Shown: one piece after another, positions 26,895 to 35,908 of the stretch
Layout of the letters: every line of letters starts with the position of its first letter
Numbering within the stretch: position 1 is the first letter of the stretch
The notes under the pieces: generated by a model
The model's database searches: none
Seen by the model: only the letters and a program-made list of their open reading frames with translations
What the model was told of the DNA's origin: nothing
NCBI RefSeq assembly: GCF_900142075.1
Contig: NZ_FQZO01000005.1
Coordinates: 292,653 to 356,652, forward strand
DNA length: 64,000 nucleotides
Reading direction: 5' to 3'
DNA from: Clostridium amylolyticum
GTDB lineage: Bacteria > Bacillota > Clostridia > Clostridiales > Clostridiaceae
Made by a program: the position numbers and the translations under genes

Positions 26895-28607
26895 TTATAA
26901 TTTTATATTATTACTTTTAAATTCTTCACTTATTTTATTATACACTTCATCTAAACCAATAACTTCAACTTCTGAACTATTTCTTAATTTAAATTCTACT
27001 TTTCCTTCAGAAATTTTCTTACCTACAGTTATTCTCATTGGAGCTCCTATTAAATCAGCATCTTTAAATTTAACTCCTGCTCTTTCATCTCTATCATCAA
27101 GTAAAACTTCAATGTTCATAGCTCTAAGCTTATTATAAATATCTTCTGCTACCTTCATCTGCTCATCATTCTTAACCACTGCTACTACTATGGAAACATG
27201 ATATGGTGCTACAGATAATGGCCATACTATACCATTTTCATCATGGTGCTGTTCTATAATTGAAGCCATGGTTCTATTGATACCTATACCATAACATCCC
27301 ATTTCAAGAGCTTTTGGTTCTCCGTTTTCATCAATAAAGTTAGCTCCCATAGGAGCTGAATATTTAGTTCCCAGTTTAAATATATGCCCTACTTCGGTTC
27401 CCCTAGAAATAGTTATACTTTCCCCACAATGAGGGCATTTTTCTCCCTCTTCAATATTTCTAAAGTCCCCCACTGTTCCTTCAAAATCTCTCTTATAATT
27501 TACATTTATAATATGATATCCTGTTTTATTTGCTCCTACTATAAAATTATACATGTTGGCTACTTCATTATCCACAAGTAATTCCTCTACTTTTAATCCT
27601 ATAGGACCTGCAAATCCAACTTGAGCAGAAGTAGCGGCTTCCACCTGCTCTACTGAAGCCATTTGTAATTCCACAACTCCACCTAAAGCATTGGATACTT
27701 TTGTTTCATTAACTCCTCTGTCTCCTCTAACCATAACTGCTACAATTTTTCCATCAGCATTATATATTAATGTTTTTGCAAATTTCTTTGCATTGGTATG
27801 GAAAAATGCTACTAAGTCATCTATGGTCTTCACATCTGGAGTTTCAACTTTTAGAGTTTCAAGGAGCTCTTCCCTTTCTGCCTTTTCAGCAGTGGTAACA
27901 GCTTTTTCAATATTAGCTGCGTAGTCACAGGAAGTACAAAAAACCACATCATCTTCTCCCACTTCAGATTTAACCATAAATTCAGCTGAATTAGATCCTC
28001 CAATAGCTCCTGAATCTGCCTCTACGCATTTTACATCCAGACCGCATCTATTAAATATGCTAACATAAGCATCATGCATCTTATTATATGATACATCAAG
28101 TCCTGCTACATCTTTATCAAAGGAATATGCATCCTTCATGATAAATTCCCTAGATCTCATAACTCCAAATCTAGGTCTTCTTTCATCCCTATATTTTGTT
28201 TGGATTTGATATAGGTTTAATGGCAACTGCCTATAAGATTTTATCTCTTGTCTTGCAATATCAGTAAATACCTCTTCATGAGTTGGTCCTAAACAAAAAT
28301 CTCTGTTATTTCTATCTTTTAATCTAAACATCTCTGGGCCATAAGCATACCATCTTCCTGACTCCTGCCATAGTTCTGCTGGTAATAGTGCAGAAGCTAA
28401 AAACTCTTGAGCTCCAGTTTTATTCATTTCTTCTCTAACTATATCTTCTATATTTTTTAATACTTTTAAACCAAGAGGCATATAGTTATAAACTCCTGAT
28501 GCCATCTTTCTCATAAGTCCAGCCCTTAACATTAACTGATGACTAGCTATTTCTGCTTCTGCTGGAACCTCTCTCATGGTTAAATTAAGCATGTTTGACA
28601 TTCTCAT
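26895..28607 (-). CDS. proS: Prolyl-tRNA synthetase, bacterial type with editing domain
   Basis: The 570-residue class II synthetase has motif 2 (YRDERRPRFGVMRSREFIMKDAYSF), the INS editing domain inserted between motifs 2 and 3 (about residues 225-400), motif 3 (GCYGIGINRTMAS) and the anticodon-binding domain. The ATG at 28605-28607 follows AGGAGGAG; an 11-codon upstream extension is rejected. Expression is controlled by the upstream T-box with a proline specifier. Confidence 0.97.
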   Translation of the reverse strand: MRMSNMLNLTMREVPAEAEIASHQLMLRAGLMRKMASGVYNYMPLGLKVLKNIEDIVREEMNKTGAQEFLASALLPAELWQESGRWYAYGPEMFRLKDRNNRDFCLGPTHEEVFTDIARQEIKSYRQLPLNLYQIQTKYRDERRPRFGVMRSREFIMKDAYSFDKDVAGLDVSYNKMHDAYVSIFNRCGLDVKCVEADSGAIGGSNSAEFMVKSEVGEDDVVFCTSCDYAANIEKAVTTAEKAEREELLETLKVETPDVKTIDDLVAFFHTNAKKFAKTLIYNADGKIVAVMVRGDRGVNETKVSNALGGVVELQMASVEQVEAATSAQVGFAGPIGLKVEELLVDNEVANMYNFIVGANKTGYHIINVNYKRDFEGTVGDFRNIEEGEKCPHCGESITISRGTEVGHIFKLGTKYSAPMGANFIDENGEPKALEMGCYGIGINRTMASIIEQHHDENGIVWPLSVAPYHVSIVVAVVKNDEQMKVAEDIYNKLRAMNIEVLLDDRDERAGVKFKDADLIGAPMRITVGKKISEGKVEFKLRNSSEVEVIGLDEVYNKISEEFKSNNIKL

Positions 28608-28672
28608 AGTATTACTCCTCCTAAATTGTTTTATTATCATTATGATTATTTTATTTTAAAATTATTAAAAAT

Positions 28673-28925
28673 AAAAAAAGTCCCCCCTGTATTAGGGCGA
28701 ACTTTAAAGTCGCGGTACCACCTAAATTTATACTCTAGTAATAATAACGGTATTAAACCGGTAGATATGTGCCTTTAATCATATGCTGCAAATGAAACTT
28801 TAATTTGTCACTTGTCACGTGCCTGGCACCTATCTAAAGCTCAGAAGCGGGTTCTAAACCTGTGAAAATCTTTCAGCTTGAGATCTTCTCTCTGTAGTTA
28901 GGTCTATACTATTCTTCATCTACGC
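28673..28925 (-). ncRNA. T-box riboswitch, proline specifier
   Basis: The minus strand shows the T-box antiterminator sequence AGGTGGTACCGCG (28723-28711), an overlapping terminator (AAGTTCGCCC/GGGGGGACTT, then seven T), and a stem I with GCTGAAAGATTTTC and the specifier segment GAACCCGCTTCTGAGC. The specifier codon CCC (28851-28849) is proline and fits proS. Uncharged tRNA-Pro would favour the antiterminator. A dispersed repeat copy interrupts the region between stem I and the antiterminator. Confidence 0.92.
28802..28830. repeat. Dispersed repeat copy inside the T-box leader
   Basis: This 29-base sequence (plus strand, containing TTGTCACTTGTCACGTGCC and ending TGGCACC) recurs at 39936-39964 with three mismatches; its GGTGCC...GCACC core recurs degenerately at 50307-50319. 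It has self-complementary parts. Confidence 0.6.
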
Positions 28926-28945
28926 TTTTAAATTTATTTTTAACT

Positions 28946-28974
28946 ATTATATATTTTACTAAAATTACTGTCAA
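28946..28974 (-). promoter_or_regulatory. proS-cysS promoter
   Basis: A perfect TTGACA (28974-28969) and perfect TATAAT (28951-28946) lie 17 bases apart on the minus strand, immediately downstream of ispD and upstream of the T-box. Confidence 0.85.
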
Positions 28975-28978
28975 CAGT

Positions 28979-29662
28979 TTATTTATAAATTAGCTTTTCT
29001 GCTAGGATTAAATCCTCCGGAGTGGTAATTTTTATGTTTTTATAATCACCTTCATAAAGGTAAACCTTACCCCCTAAAGCTTCTACCGCCATTGTATCAT
29101 CTGTAACCTTTAAATTGTTCTTTATTATGTGCTCATGACTTTTCATTATTACATCATATTTAAAGCATTGCGGGGTCTGCACTGAAAAAAGTGTATTTCT
29201 ATTAGGTGTTAAGCTAGAAAAACCATTTTCATCTTTTACTTTTATGGTATCCTTAGGAATAACCCCGCAGGCACTAGCCCCATAAAGCTTTGCATACTTT
29301 ATTCCTTCATTGATTATATCATCTGTTACAAAAGGCCTTGCTCCATCATGAATAAGCACAATTTCACAATCCCTAATAGCCTTTAAGCCATTATAAACTG
29401 AATCTTGTCTTTCTTTTCCTCCAGCTACAATCACAGGTGATTTTTTAAGTGCATATTTTTTTATTACTTCTTCTTTAAACTTTTCCATTTCATTTTCTGG
29501 AAGTACCAATATTATCTCATGGATAGCAGGGTTGTTATCAAAGGCCTTGATAGTATAATATATCAAAGGTTTTCCCTCTATTTCTATGAACTGCTTACTC
29601 TTTTCAGTGTTCATCCTAGTCCCCTTGCCACCTGCAACTATCACAGCACAATTTCTATCCAA
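28979..29662 (-). CDS. ispD: 2-C-methyl-D-erythritol 4-phosphate cytidylyltransferase
   Basis: The 227-residue enzyme transfers CMP to methylerythritol phosphate in the non-mevalonate isoprenoid pathway. It shows the nucleotidyltransferase opening VIVAGGKGTRM, SKQFIEIEGKPLIYYTIKAF, and IHDGARPFV. The start is TTG at 29660-29662, since no ATG in frame fits the family N-terminus. It follows the PIN/TRAM gene by 30 bases, as in other clostridia and Bacillus. Confidence 0.95.
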   Translation of the reverse strand: MDRNCAVIVAGGKGTRMNTEKSKQFIEIEGKPLIYYTIKAFDNNPAIHEIILVLPENEMEKFKEEVIKKYALKKSPVIVAGGKERQDSVYNGLKAIRDCEIVLIHDGARPFVTDDIINEGIKYAKLYGASACGVIPKDTIKVKDENGFSSLTPNRNTLFSVQTPQCFKYDVIMKSHEHIIKNNLKVTDDTMAVEALGGKVYLYEGDYKNIKITTPEDLILAEKLIYK

Positions 29663-29692
29663 AACTCATCATCCTCTGGTCACTAAATTAAA

Positions 29693-30793
29693 CTAACTCC
29701 TTTGGAAAGCATCTTTTTGTTTTGCAAATATCATTCTTCCTGCAGCGGTTTGAAGTACTGATGTTACCACCACATCAATAATTTCTCCTATGAATTTTCT
29801 TCCACCTTCTACTACTATCATAGTTCCATCATCTAAGTATCCTATTCCTTGATTGGATTCTTTACCATCTTTTATAATCTGAATAGTCATTTCTTCTCCA
29901 GGTAATACCACTGGTTTAATTGCATTGGCCAGCTCATTGATATTTAGTACTGGGACCCCTTGGAATTCTGCTACTTTGTTTAAATTATAATCATTGGTAA
30001 CCACTTTACCACCAATGGTTTGAGCAAGCTTTAAAAGTTTGCTGTCTACTTCTGCAATTTCCGGGAAATCCCCTTCCCAAATCTTCACTTCGATGCTTAG
30101 CTCTTTTTGGATTTTATTTAATATATCCAACCCTCTTCTGCCTCTATTTCGTTTTAATGCATCTGAAGAATCAGAAATATGTCTCAATTCGTCTAGCACA
30201 AAGTTTGGGATGATAAGCACTCCTTCTACAAAGCCAGTTTGACAAATATCAAATATCCTACCATCTATGATAACAGAAGTATCTAAAACCTTCACGTCAC
30301 CTTTATTTCCCTTACCTTTTTTCTCCTTTGAAGAACTTGGTTTTTTAAGTCCTCCTAGTAATCCCATTACGTCGTCTCTTTTTTTAACTGCTATATCTGC
30401 TCCAATAAATCCAGCTGTTATATTTACTAATACAAATAAATATGGTCCAACCGCCGGTATTCTGTTTAGAGGAGAAAATACAAAATACGAAATAATAAGT
30501 GCAAGTATAGCTCCTATAGCTCCAAATACCACTTCAGTAGCTGTTAACTTCTGAGTGTACTTTTCAATTTGTTCCATAAGTCTTATTATTGCTTTATTAA
30601 TCCATGGAGAAACTAAGAAAAATATAAGTCCTAAAAGTATGGTAGTAAAAATAAGAAATAATACAAAATATAAAGTATTGTTAAGATACCCTAAATTTTT
30701 AATAAACTCTATTTTTGTAAGGGCAAGACCAGAAAAGAATCCTGCTGTTAAACCAATAACAGTTAGTAATACTCTTAAAATCTTCTTGAACAA
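29693..30793 (-). CDS. Membrane PIN/TRAM-domain protein (YacL family)
   Basis: The 366-residue protein has four predicted membrane helices in its first about 140 residues, then a PIN nuclease-like domain (VLDTSVIIDGRIFDI, RRGLDIL, VVTNDYNLNKVA) and a C-terminal TRAM RNA-binding domain (VDVVVTSVLQTAAGRMIFA). A membrane-anchored RNase or RNA-binding role is inferred from domains. TTG at 30791-30793 is preferred as start because it follows AGGAGGTG by six bases; the GTG four codons upstream lies inside the ribosome site. Confidence 0.88.
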   Translation of the reverse strand: MFKKILRVLLTVIGLTAGFFSGLALTKIEFIKNLGYLNNTLYFVLFLIFTTILLGLIFFLVSPWINKAIIRLMEQIEKYTQKLTATEVVFGAIGAILALIISYFVFSPLNRIPAVGPYLFVLVNITAGFIGADIAVKKRDDVMGLLGGLKKPSSSKEKKGKGNKGDVKVLDTSVIIDGRIFDICQTGFVEGVLIIPNFVLDELRHISDSSDALKRNRGRRGLDILNKIQKELSIEVKIWEGDFPEIAEVDSKLLKLAQTIGGKVVTNDYNLNKVAEFQGVPVLNINELANAIKPVVLPGEEMTIQIIKDGKESNQGIGYLDDGTMIVVEGGRKFIGEIIDVVVTSVLQTAAGRMIFAKQKDAFQRS

Positions 30794-31087
30794 ATAAATC
30801 ACCTCCTAATTTCATTATAAACCAAACAATGATTTTTAAATCTCTATAATCTTATTATAACTTGAATATAGAATATACATATGTATTTTTCAATAAATTC
30901 CATCTTGTTTAACACTTTGTTCAAAAGGTACATATTTTTTAATACTTCAATGAAATATATTGATATTATAGCATAATAAATTATGTTGTTAATAAGTAAT
31001 TTTATTAATAATTTTAAAAGTTTATTTTCCCCCTATGAAAAATGAAAAAAGTGATTTAATATATAATCATAATCTTTAGTAGCTTTG
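30794..31087. other. AT-rich divergent intergenic region
   Basis: This stretch separates divergently transcribed genes. It contains a 12-base palindrome ATACATATGTAT near 30874 and AT-rich sequence but no coding frame. Promoter elements for the PIN/TRAM gene are probably here but I could not place them with confidence. Confidence 0.5.
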
Positions 31088-31117
31088 TTGACAAAATTGT
31101 CAAAAAAAAACTATAAT
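31088..31117 (+). promoter_or_regulatory. Promoter with palindromic operator for the 31163 gene
   Basis: TTGACA (31088-31093) and TATAAT (31112-31117) are 18 bases apart. The -35 is part of a perfect inverted repeat TTGACAA-AA-TTGTCAA (31088-31103). Such an arrangement suggests repression by a dimeric regulator, unidentified. Confidence 0.65.
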
Positions 31118-31162
31118 TAAATTACAGTCATTCTATTGAAACTAATTAAAGGAGTGAGACTG

Positions 31163-31573
31163 ATGAAAGATGTAATTTTTGATGATTTTCAAAACGCAGT
31201 AGACGAGTGCCTATTAAGACATAGAAGCATATTAGATATACTAACAAAATACCAGGAGTCTCAAGCGAAGGTCAATAGAGCTGTGGCAAAGGCAGTTACT
31301 AGTTGCGGATGCGTTAAGCTTTCCGCAGAAAAGCAGCCTTTACCTGAGGATTGCGATTCTGAAGATGCTTCCATAGAAAAGCTTAGTCAATGTCTTAAAA
31401 CTCATCTAGATGGAACACTTTGTGAAGGTTGCCGGGAAGTAATAGAAAATGAACTAGGAAATAACCTATTTTATTTAACTTCACTGTGTAATGTTTTAGA
31501 CTTAAATCTTTATGATATTCTTATAAAAGAATATGATAAGATTAATACCTTGGGAAAATTCAATTTAAGGTAA
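31163..31573 (+). CDS. Conserved clostridial protein with MazG-like C-terminal half
   Basis: This 136-residue soluble protein (MKDVIFDDFQNAVDECLLRHRSILDILTK) is of a type I recall next to disA in other clostridia, sometimes labelled DUF1573; that label is uncertain. The C-terminal half (IENELGNNLFYLTSLCNVLDLNLYDIL) resembles the helical core of MazG-like pyrophosphohydrolases, but the catalytic acidic motif is not evident. It has SCGC and CEGC cysteine pairs. ATG at 31163 follows AAGGAGTGAGACTG. It is the only plus-strand gene in this stretch and has its own promoter and terminator. Confidence 0.85.
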   Translation: MKDVIFDDFQNAVDECLLRHRSILDILTKYQESQAKVNRAVAKAVTSCGCVKLSAEKQPLPEDCDSEDASIEKLSQCLKTHLDGTLCEGCREVIENELGNNLFYLTSLCNVLDLNLYDILIKEYDKINTLGKFNLR

Positions 31574-31599
31574 AAAGATTAGCCATGAGCTAATCTTTT
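31573..31599 (+). terminator. Terminator of the 31163 gene
   Basis: AAAAGATTAG (31573-31582) pairs with CTAATCTTTT (31590-31599), ending in six T residues. The symmetric A/T flanks could also stop minus-strand transcription after disA weakly. Confidence 0.8.
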
Positions 31600-31695
31600 T
31601 TATTAGGCATAGTAAAAAAATAGCTAGTCAAAGATGCAAAATAGATGAGTAGACTGAAGTTACTTTTTTGGAGATGCCTTACATTTCTTTATATG

Positions 31696-32775
31696 TTAAA
31701 ATTGCTTGTTTATGAGAACCTGTTCCTTGATTCTTCTAAGTCCATTTTTTATGGCCTTTGCCCTAGCCTCTCCAATACCTTCTACCTGATCTAATTCCTC
31801 TGTACTCGCTTCCATTATACCTTCTAACTCTTTAAAATGTTTTATAAGATTTTCAATAACATTAGAAGGTATTCTAGGTACTTTACTTATTATCCTGTAT
31901 CCTCTTGGAGATATTAATGTATCTATTAGCGGCACTCCTGTATACCCTAAAAGTTTTGCAATAGCTTCTAAATCTAAAAGTTCCTCTGAAGACAGCCTCT
32001 GAATATCTTTATATATGCTATTATAATCAAAATTTTTCTTACAGTAATCCCTAATTAAAAGTAGTCCATCCTGTTCAATATACTTAATAAGTTCATTTAA
32101 TTGCATGGAAATAAGTCTTCCTTCGTTTCCAAGCTCCACTATGTACCTTTCTATTTCACTAACTATCCTCATTACCATTTCTGTTCTTTGAATGGCAGTT
32201 ACCACTTCAAATAAGGTGGTTAAATCTTGAAACTCTAATAAATTTAAGTTGCTTATAGCTCTATCTAATACCGAAACATATTTTTCAAGGGTTTGAATAG
32301 CTTGATTGGCTTTAGCTAATATGTTACTACTTTCCCTAAGGACATACTTCAATTCCCCTTTATAAACAGTTATTATATTTCTTCTTTGAGATATTGCTAT
32401 TACCATATTCTCTGTCTGTCTTGCCACTCTTTGGGCGGTTCTGTGCCTAGTTCCAGTTTCAAAGGTAGGTATGCGAGAATCAGGTACAAGTTGAGTATTA
32501 GCATAGATAATTTTTTTCATATCACTACTAATAACTATGGCTCCATCCATCTTTGCCAGTTCATATATATAAGAGGGAGAGTAATCAGAATTAATATTAA
32601 ACCCTCCGTCTACTAGATTCATTACCTCTTCGCTGTCCCCTACCACTATAAGTCCGCCAGTTTTTGCCCTAAGTATATTTTCTACCCCTTCTCTTAGTGG
32701 AGTACCAGGTCCTAATATTTTCAAAATATTTTTTAGTTCTTTATCGCTTTCTGTCCTCACGTCATCACCTGCCAT
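31696..32775 (-). CDS. disA: Diadenylate cyclase DisA
   Basis: The 359-residue DNA-integrity scanning protein makes cyclic di-AMP. The N-terminal DAC domain has the DGA motif (residues 77-79) and RHRTA (110-114); a helical linker follows, and the C-terminal part has a helix-hairpin-helix DNA-binding domain (TEELDQVEGIGEARAKAIKNGL). It starts directly after the radA stop, so the two are coupled. A c-di-AMP receptor gene (darA) lies at 52719-53048. Confidence 0.97.
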   Translation of the reverse strand: MAGDDVRTESDKELKNILKILGPGTPLREGVENILRAKTGGLIVVGDSEEVMNLVDGGFNINSDYSPSYIYELAKMDGAIVISSDMKKIIYANTQLVPDSRIPTFETGTRHRTAQRVARQTENMVIAISQRRNIITVYKGELKYVLRESSNILAKANQAIQTLEKYVSVLDRAISNLNLLEFQDLTTLFEVVTAIQRTEMVMRIVSEIERYIVELGNEGRLISMQLNELIKYIEQDGLLLIRDYCKKNFDYNSIYKDIQRLSSEELLDLEAIAKLLGYTGVPLIDTLISPRGYRIISKVPRIPSNVIENLIKHFKELEGIMEASTEELDQVEGIGEARAKAIKNGLRRIKEQVLINKQF

Positions 32776-34134
32776 CTAAAATACCTTATTTATTGCTTCT
32801 TTTAAAGTGCTTACTCCTATAATATTTATATCTTTAGCCACTATTCTATCTATATTTCTATATGGAACTATAATATTTTTGAAGCCCAACTTTTTTGCTT
32901 CATTAACGATTCTATCACAATTTGCCACAGGTCTAATTTCACCTGTAAGACCTATCTCTCCAATGGCTACTAACTTTTCTAATTTACTTATATTACCTTT
33001 AATGCTAGAAACTAAAGACAAAGCAATGCCTAAATCTGCAGTGGTACCTTCTAAGGTCAGCCCACCAACTACATTAACATAAACATCTGAATTATAAAAA
33101 TATATTCTAAGCTTTTTTTCTAGAACCGCAAGGATAAGACTTAATCTAGAATTTTCAATACCCACTGCAGTTCTTCTTGGTACAGGTATCTTAGTTTCAC
33201 TTACCAAAGACTGAACCTCTACCAGAAGAGGCCTAGTACCTTCCATAATACCTATAATTGTAGAACCTTCTTGATTATAACTTGTATCCTGTAAAAACAA
33301 TCCTGAAGGGTCATATACTTGTATTAATCCCTTTTGACTCATTTCAAATACCCCTATTTCACTGGTAGTACCAAAACGATTTTTAACGGTTCTAAGTATT
33401 CTGAAATTCTCTGTTCTCTCTCCTTCAAAGGTAAGTACCGTATCTACCATATGCTCTAGCACTCTAGGTCCTGCCAGCTCTCCTTGCTTTGTTACATGGG
33501 CTACTATAAATAGAGGTATTCCACTATTTTTACCTATCCTCATAAGTTCATTAGAACATTCTCTCACTTGGGAAACACTGCCTGGCGCTGAAGATACCGT
33601 GTCTTTATACATAGTTTGAATAGAGTCAATTATAACAAATACCGGCTGCATATCTTCCACATATCTTGCTATAATATCCATATTGGTTTCAGATACTATA
33701 TAGAGATTATCAGTTTTTACTCCTAACCTATCTCCTCGTATTTTTATCTGCTCTTCTGATTCTTCTCCTGAAGCATAAAGAACTTTACCATATTTTGTAG
33801 CAATATTATTGGCTGTTTGAAGTAAAAGAGTAGATTTTCCTATGCCAGGATCTCCTGAAATAAGAGTTAAGGAACCTTTAACTAAACCTCCTCCTAACAC
33901 CCTGTTAAGCTCTTCTATAGAGGTGTCGTATCTTTCCTTTTCCCCGGAAATAATATTTACTATACTCTTAGGGCTGGAAGAACTAGAGACTACAGCTTCT
34001 CTTTCCGGCTTTGAATTTCTCTGTTCCTCTATCATACTATTCCAGGCACTACAACTAGGGCACCTGCCAAGCCACTTTAGAGATTCATATCCACATTGCT
34101 GACAAACATAAACATTTTTAACCTTAGCCACCAC
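32776..34134 (-). CDS. radA: DNA repair protein RadA
   Basis: The 452-residue protein has the N-terminal C4 zinc finger (Cys 11, 14, 25, 28), a RecA-like ATPase with Walker A GDPGIGKST (94-102), the RadA-specific KNRFG motif, and a Lon-like C-terminal domain. RadA is a branch-migration helicase in recombination. The start is GTG at 34132-34134, seven bases after GGAG. It precedes disA as in most Firmicutes. Confidence 0.97.
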   Translation of the reverse strand: MVAKVKNVYVCQQCGYESLKWLGRCPSCSAWNSMIEEQRNSKPEREAVVSSSSSPKSIVNIISGEKERYDTSIEELNRVLGGGLVKGSLTLISGDPGIGKSTLLLQTANNIATKYGKVLYASGEESEEQIKIRGDRLGVKTDNLYIVSETNMDIIARYVEDMQPVFVIIDSIQTMYKDTVSSAPGSVSQVRECSNELMRIGKNSGIPLFIVAHVTKQGELAGPRVLEHMVDTVLTFEGERTENFRILRTVKNRFGTTSEIGVFEMSQKGLIQVYDPSGLFLQDTSYNQEGSTIIGIMEGTRPLLVEVQSLVSETKIPVPRRTAVGIENSRLSLILAVLEKKLRIYFYNSDVYVNVVGGLTLEGTTADLGIALSLVSSIKGNISKLEKLVAIGEIGLTGEIRPVANCDRIVNEAKKLGFKNIIVPYRNIDRIVAKDINIIGVSTLKEAINKVF

Positions 34135-34185
34135 ATATCAACTCCATAATTCACACTAATTATTAATTATATAAACTGATTACTA

Positions 34186-34215
34186 ATTATACAATATAAA
34201 AAAACGATGTGTAAA
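34186..34215 (-). promoter_or_regulatory. radA-disA promoter
   Basis: TTTACA (34215-34210) and TATAAT (34191-34186) are 18 bases apart on the minus strand upstream of radA. Confidence 0.65.
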
Positions 34216-34263
34216 ATATCTCTTGTACATTTAATGTTATCTTTATTATTGCCAAATAATTAA

Positions 34264-34290
34264 AAAACTGCCATAATTCACGGCAGTTTT
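34264..34290 (-). terminator. nagB terminator
   Basis: AAAACTGCC pairs with GGCAGTTTT and is followed by TT on the minus strand, 10 bases after the nagB stop. It ends the gntR-nagB unit before radA. Confidence 0.8.
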
Positions 34291-34300
34291 AATCTACTAT

Positions 34301-35029
34301 TTATTTGATTAGTTTTGCAGCTGCTTCATCCACAACTAATGTAACATCTGGATGAACTTGAAGCATAGTAGCAGGTACTTCAGTGGTGATTTTACCGCTA
34401 ACAAGCTGAGCAATAGCTTCCCCTTTAGATTCTCCGCTGGCAATAAGAACTATCTTCTTTGCTCTCATTATTGATCCTATCCCCATAGTTAATGCAGTTT
34501 TTGGAACTTCGTCCATAGAAGCAAAAAATCTTGAGTTTGCCTTTATAGTACTTTCTGTAAGACCAGTTAAATGTGTTCCATAGCTTAACTCTTTTGCTGG
34601 TTCGTTAAAAGCGATATGTCCATTATTTCCTATTCCTAATAGCTGTATATCTATTCCGCCAAGTTCTTCAATCTTTTTATCATAATTATTGCACTCTTCT
34701 TCAATATCCTTTGCTAGTCCGTTTGGCACAAAGGTTCTTTCTTTATCTATGTTAATGTGATTAAATAGCTTATCATTCATGAAGCATCTGTAGCTTTGAG
34801 GATGTTCTCCACTTAAGCCTACATACTCATCTAAATTCACTGTAGTAATGTTAGAAAAATCTATTTCATTATTCTTATTCTTTTTAATAAGTTCGCTGTA
34901 TAAGCCTTCTGGTGAACTTCCTGTGGCTAGTCCTAATATTGCTTCAGGTTTTTTATTTATTACCTCTGCTATTAAGTCCGCTCCTACTTTACTCATTTCA
35001 TCATAATCTTTAACTATTATTATTTTCAT
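34301..35029 (-). CDS. nagB: Glucosamine-6-phosphate deaminase
   Basis: The 242-residue enzyme converts glucosamine-6-phosphate to fructose-6-phosphate and ammonia. It shows LGLATGSSPEGLY, the TVNLDEYVGL motif with the catalytic Asp, and GIGNNGHIAFNEPA with the catalytic His. It overlaps the regulator gene upstream by four bases (ATGA), so translation is coupled. nagA is not adjacent, so deacetylation must be encoded elsewhere or the substrate comes as GlcN. Confidence 0.97.
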   Translation of the reverse strand: MKIIIVKDYDEMSKVGADLIAEVINKKPEAILGLATGSSPEGLYSELIKKNKNNEIDFSNITTVNLDEYVGLSGEHPQSYRCFMNDKLFNHINIDKERTFVPNGLAKDIEEECNNYDKKIEELGGIDIQLLGIGNNGHIAFNEPAKELSYGTHLTGLTESTIKANSRFFASMDEVPKTALTMGIGSIMRAKKIVLIASGESKGEAIAQLVSGKITTEVPATMLQVHPDVTLVVDEAAAKLIK

Positions 35030-35748
35030 TTAATTTTTCCCTCTCTTCTTAATATATTAACTTGAAGAACATATTTATCTGATCTGTAAACAGCTTCCTC
35101 CAAAAACAGTACCTTTTCATCTTCAGTTATAGTTTTATTAATGCTCTTTATTAGAGGCACCTGAGTATCAACCCTAAATATTTCTTTATAAAAGTCATCC
35201 ATCAATATTGCTTGTATGGATGATTCAGAATAGGCTATTTTATGCCCGAAAGTTTCTAGTATTTTGAATAAAGAACCTTCTAACATCTCCTTATCCATAT
35301 ATCCACAATAATCACAAGGAATATAAACTAGTTCATTGGCTACAGGCTCACCATCCACTATTCTAATCCTATTTATCTTATATAAATGCTCAAAACTAAA
35401 AATGTCTAGAAGCTCTTCAGGAGTTTGTATCTTTTCAAACTCTAACATCTTAGTAACCAGCTTCATTTCTGCCCTACTTACTATTTCAGAAAAGCTCATC
35501 ATATCTTTTTGCTTTACTTTAGGTTCACAGACAAAGGTTCCTCTTCCTTTTTCTCTTATAAGAAAACCTTCTTGAACCAGTTCCCCTAAAGCTTGCCTTA
35601 TGGTCATTCTGCTTACACCGTAAAATTCTGAAAGTTCTCTTTCACTTTCAATGCATTGACCAGAATGCCATACTCCTTCTTTTATATTTTTCATAAAATT
35701 CTGTTTTAATTGGTAATATACAGGAATTGGACTGCTTTTATCTATCAT
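35026..35748 (-). CDS. GntR/HutC-family repressor of amino-sugar use (NagR-like)
   Basis: The 240-residue protein has an N-terminal winged HTH (IESERELSEFYGVSRMTIRQALGELVQEGFLIREKGRGTFV) and a C-terminal UTRA ligand domain. Its coupling to nagB and the operator-like site in its own promoter match NagR/YvoA, which responds to amino-sugar phosphates. ATG at 35746-35748 follows AGGAG; a GTG three codons upstream is less likely. Confidence 0.88.
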   Translation of the reverse strand: MIDKSSPIPVYYQLKQNFMKNIKEGVWHSGQCIESERELSEFYGVSRMTIRQALGELVQEGFLIREKGRGTFVCEPKVKQKDMMSFSEIVSRAEMKLVTKMLEFEKIQTPEELLDIFSFEHLYKINRIRIVDGEPVANELVYIPCDYCGYMDKEMLEGSLFKILETFGHKIAYSESSIQAILMDDFYKEIFRVDTQVPLIKSINKTITEDEKVLFLEEAVYRSDKYVLQVNILRREGKIK

Positions 35749-35768
35749 AATTAACACTCCTCAGCACA

Positions 35769-35803
35769 ATTATAAAATAAAATATTATAGATGTCTAGAC
35801 CAC
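35769..35803 (-). promoter_or_regulatory. gntR-nagB promoter with NagR-type operator
   Basis: TAGACA (35797-35792) and TATAAT (35774-35769) are 17 bases apart on the minus strand. The -35 is inside TGGTCTAGACAT, a near match to the TGGTCTAGACCA palindrome bound by NagR/YvoA-type HutC regulators. Autoregulation is inferred. Confidence 0.65.
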
Positions 35804-35908
35804 TATAGAAATATAATTATTAACATATACAAATTTTTCAGGCTATGTGGATTGAAATTACTGTATAATATAATTATCACACTAATGCTAATTTCAGGAG
35901 GAAAAGCA

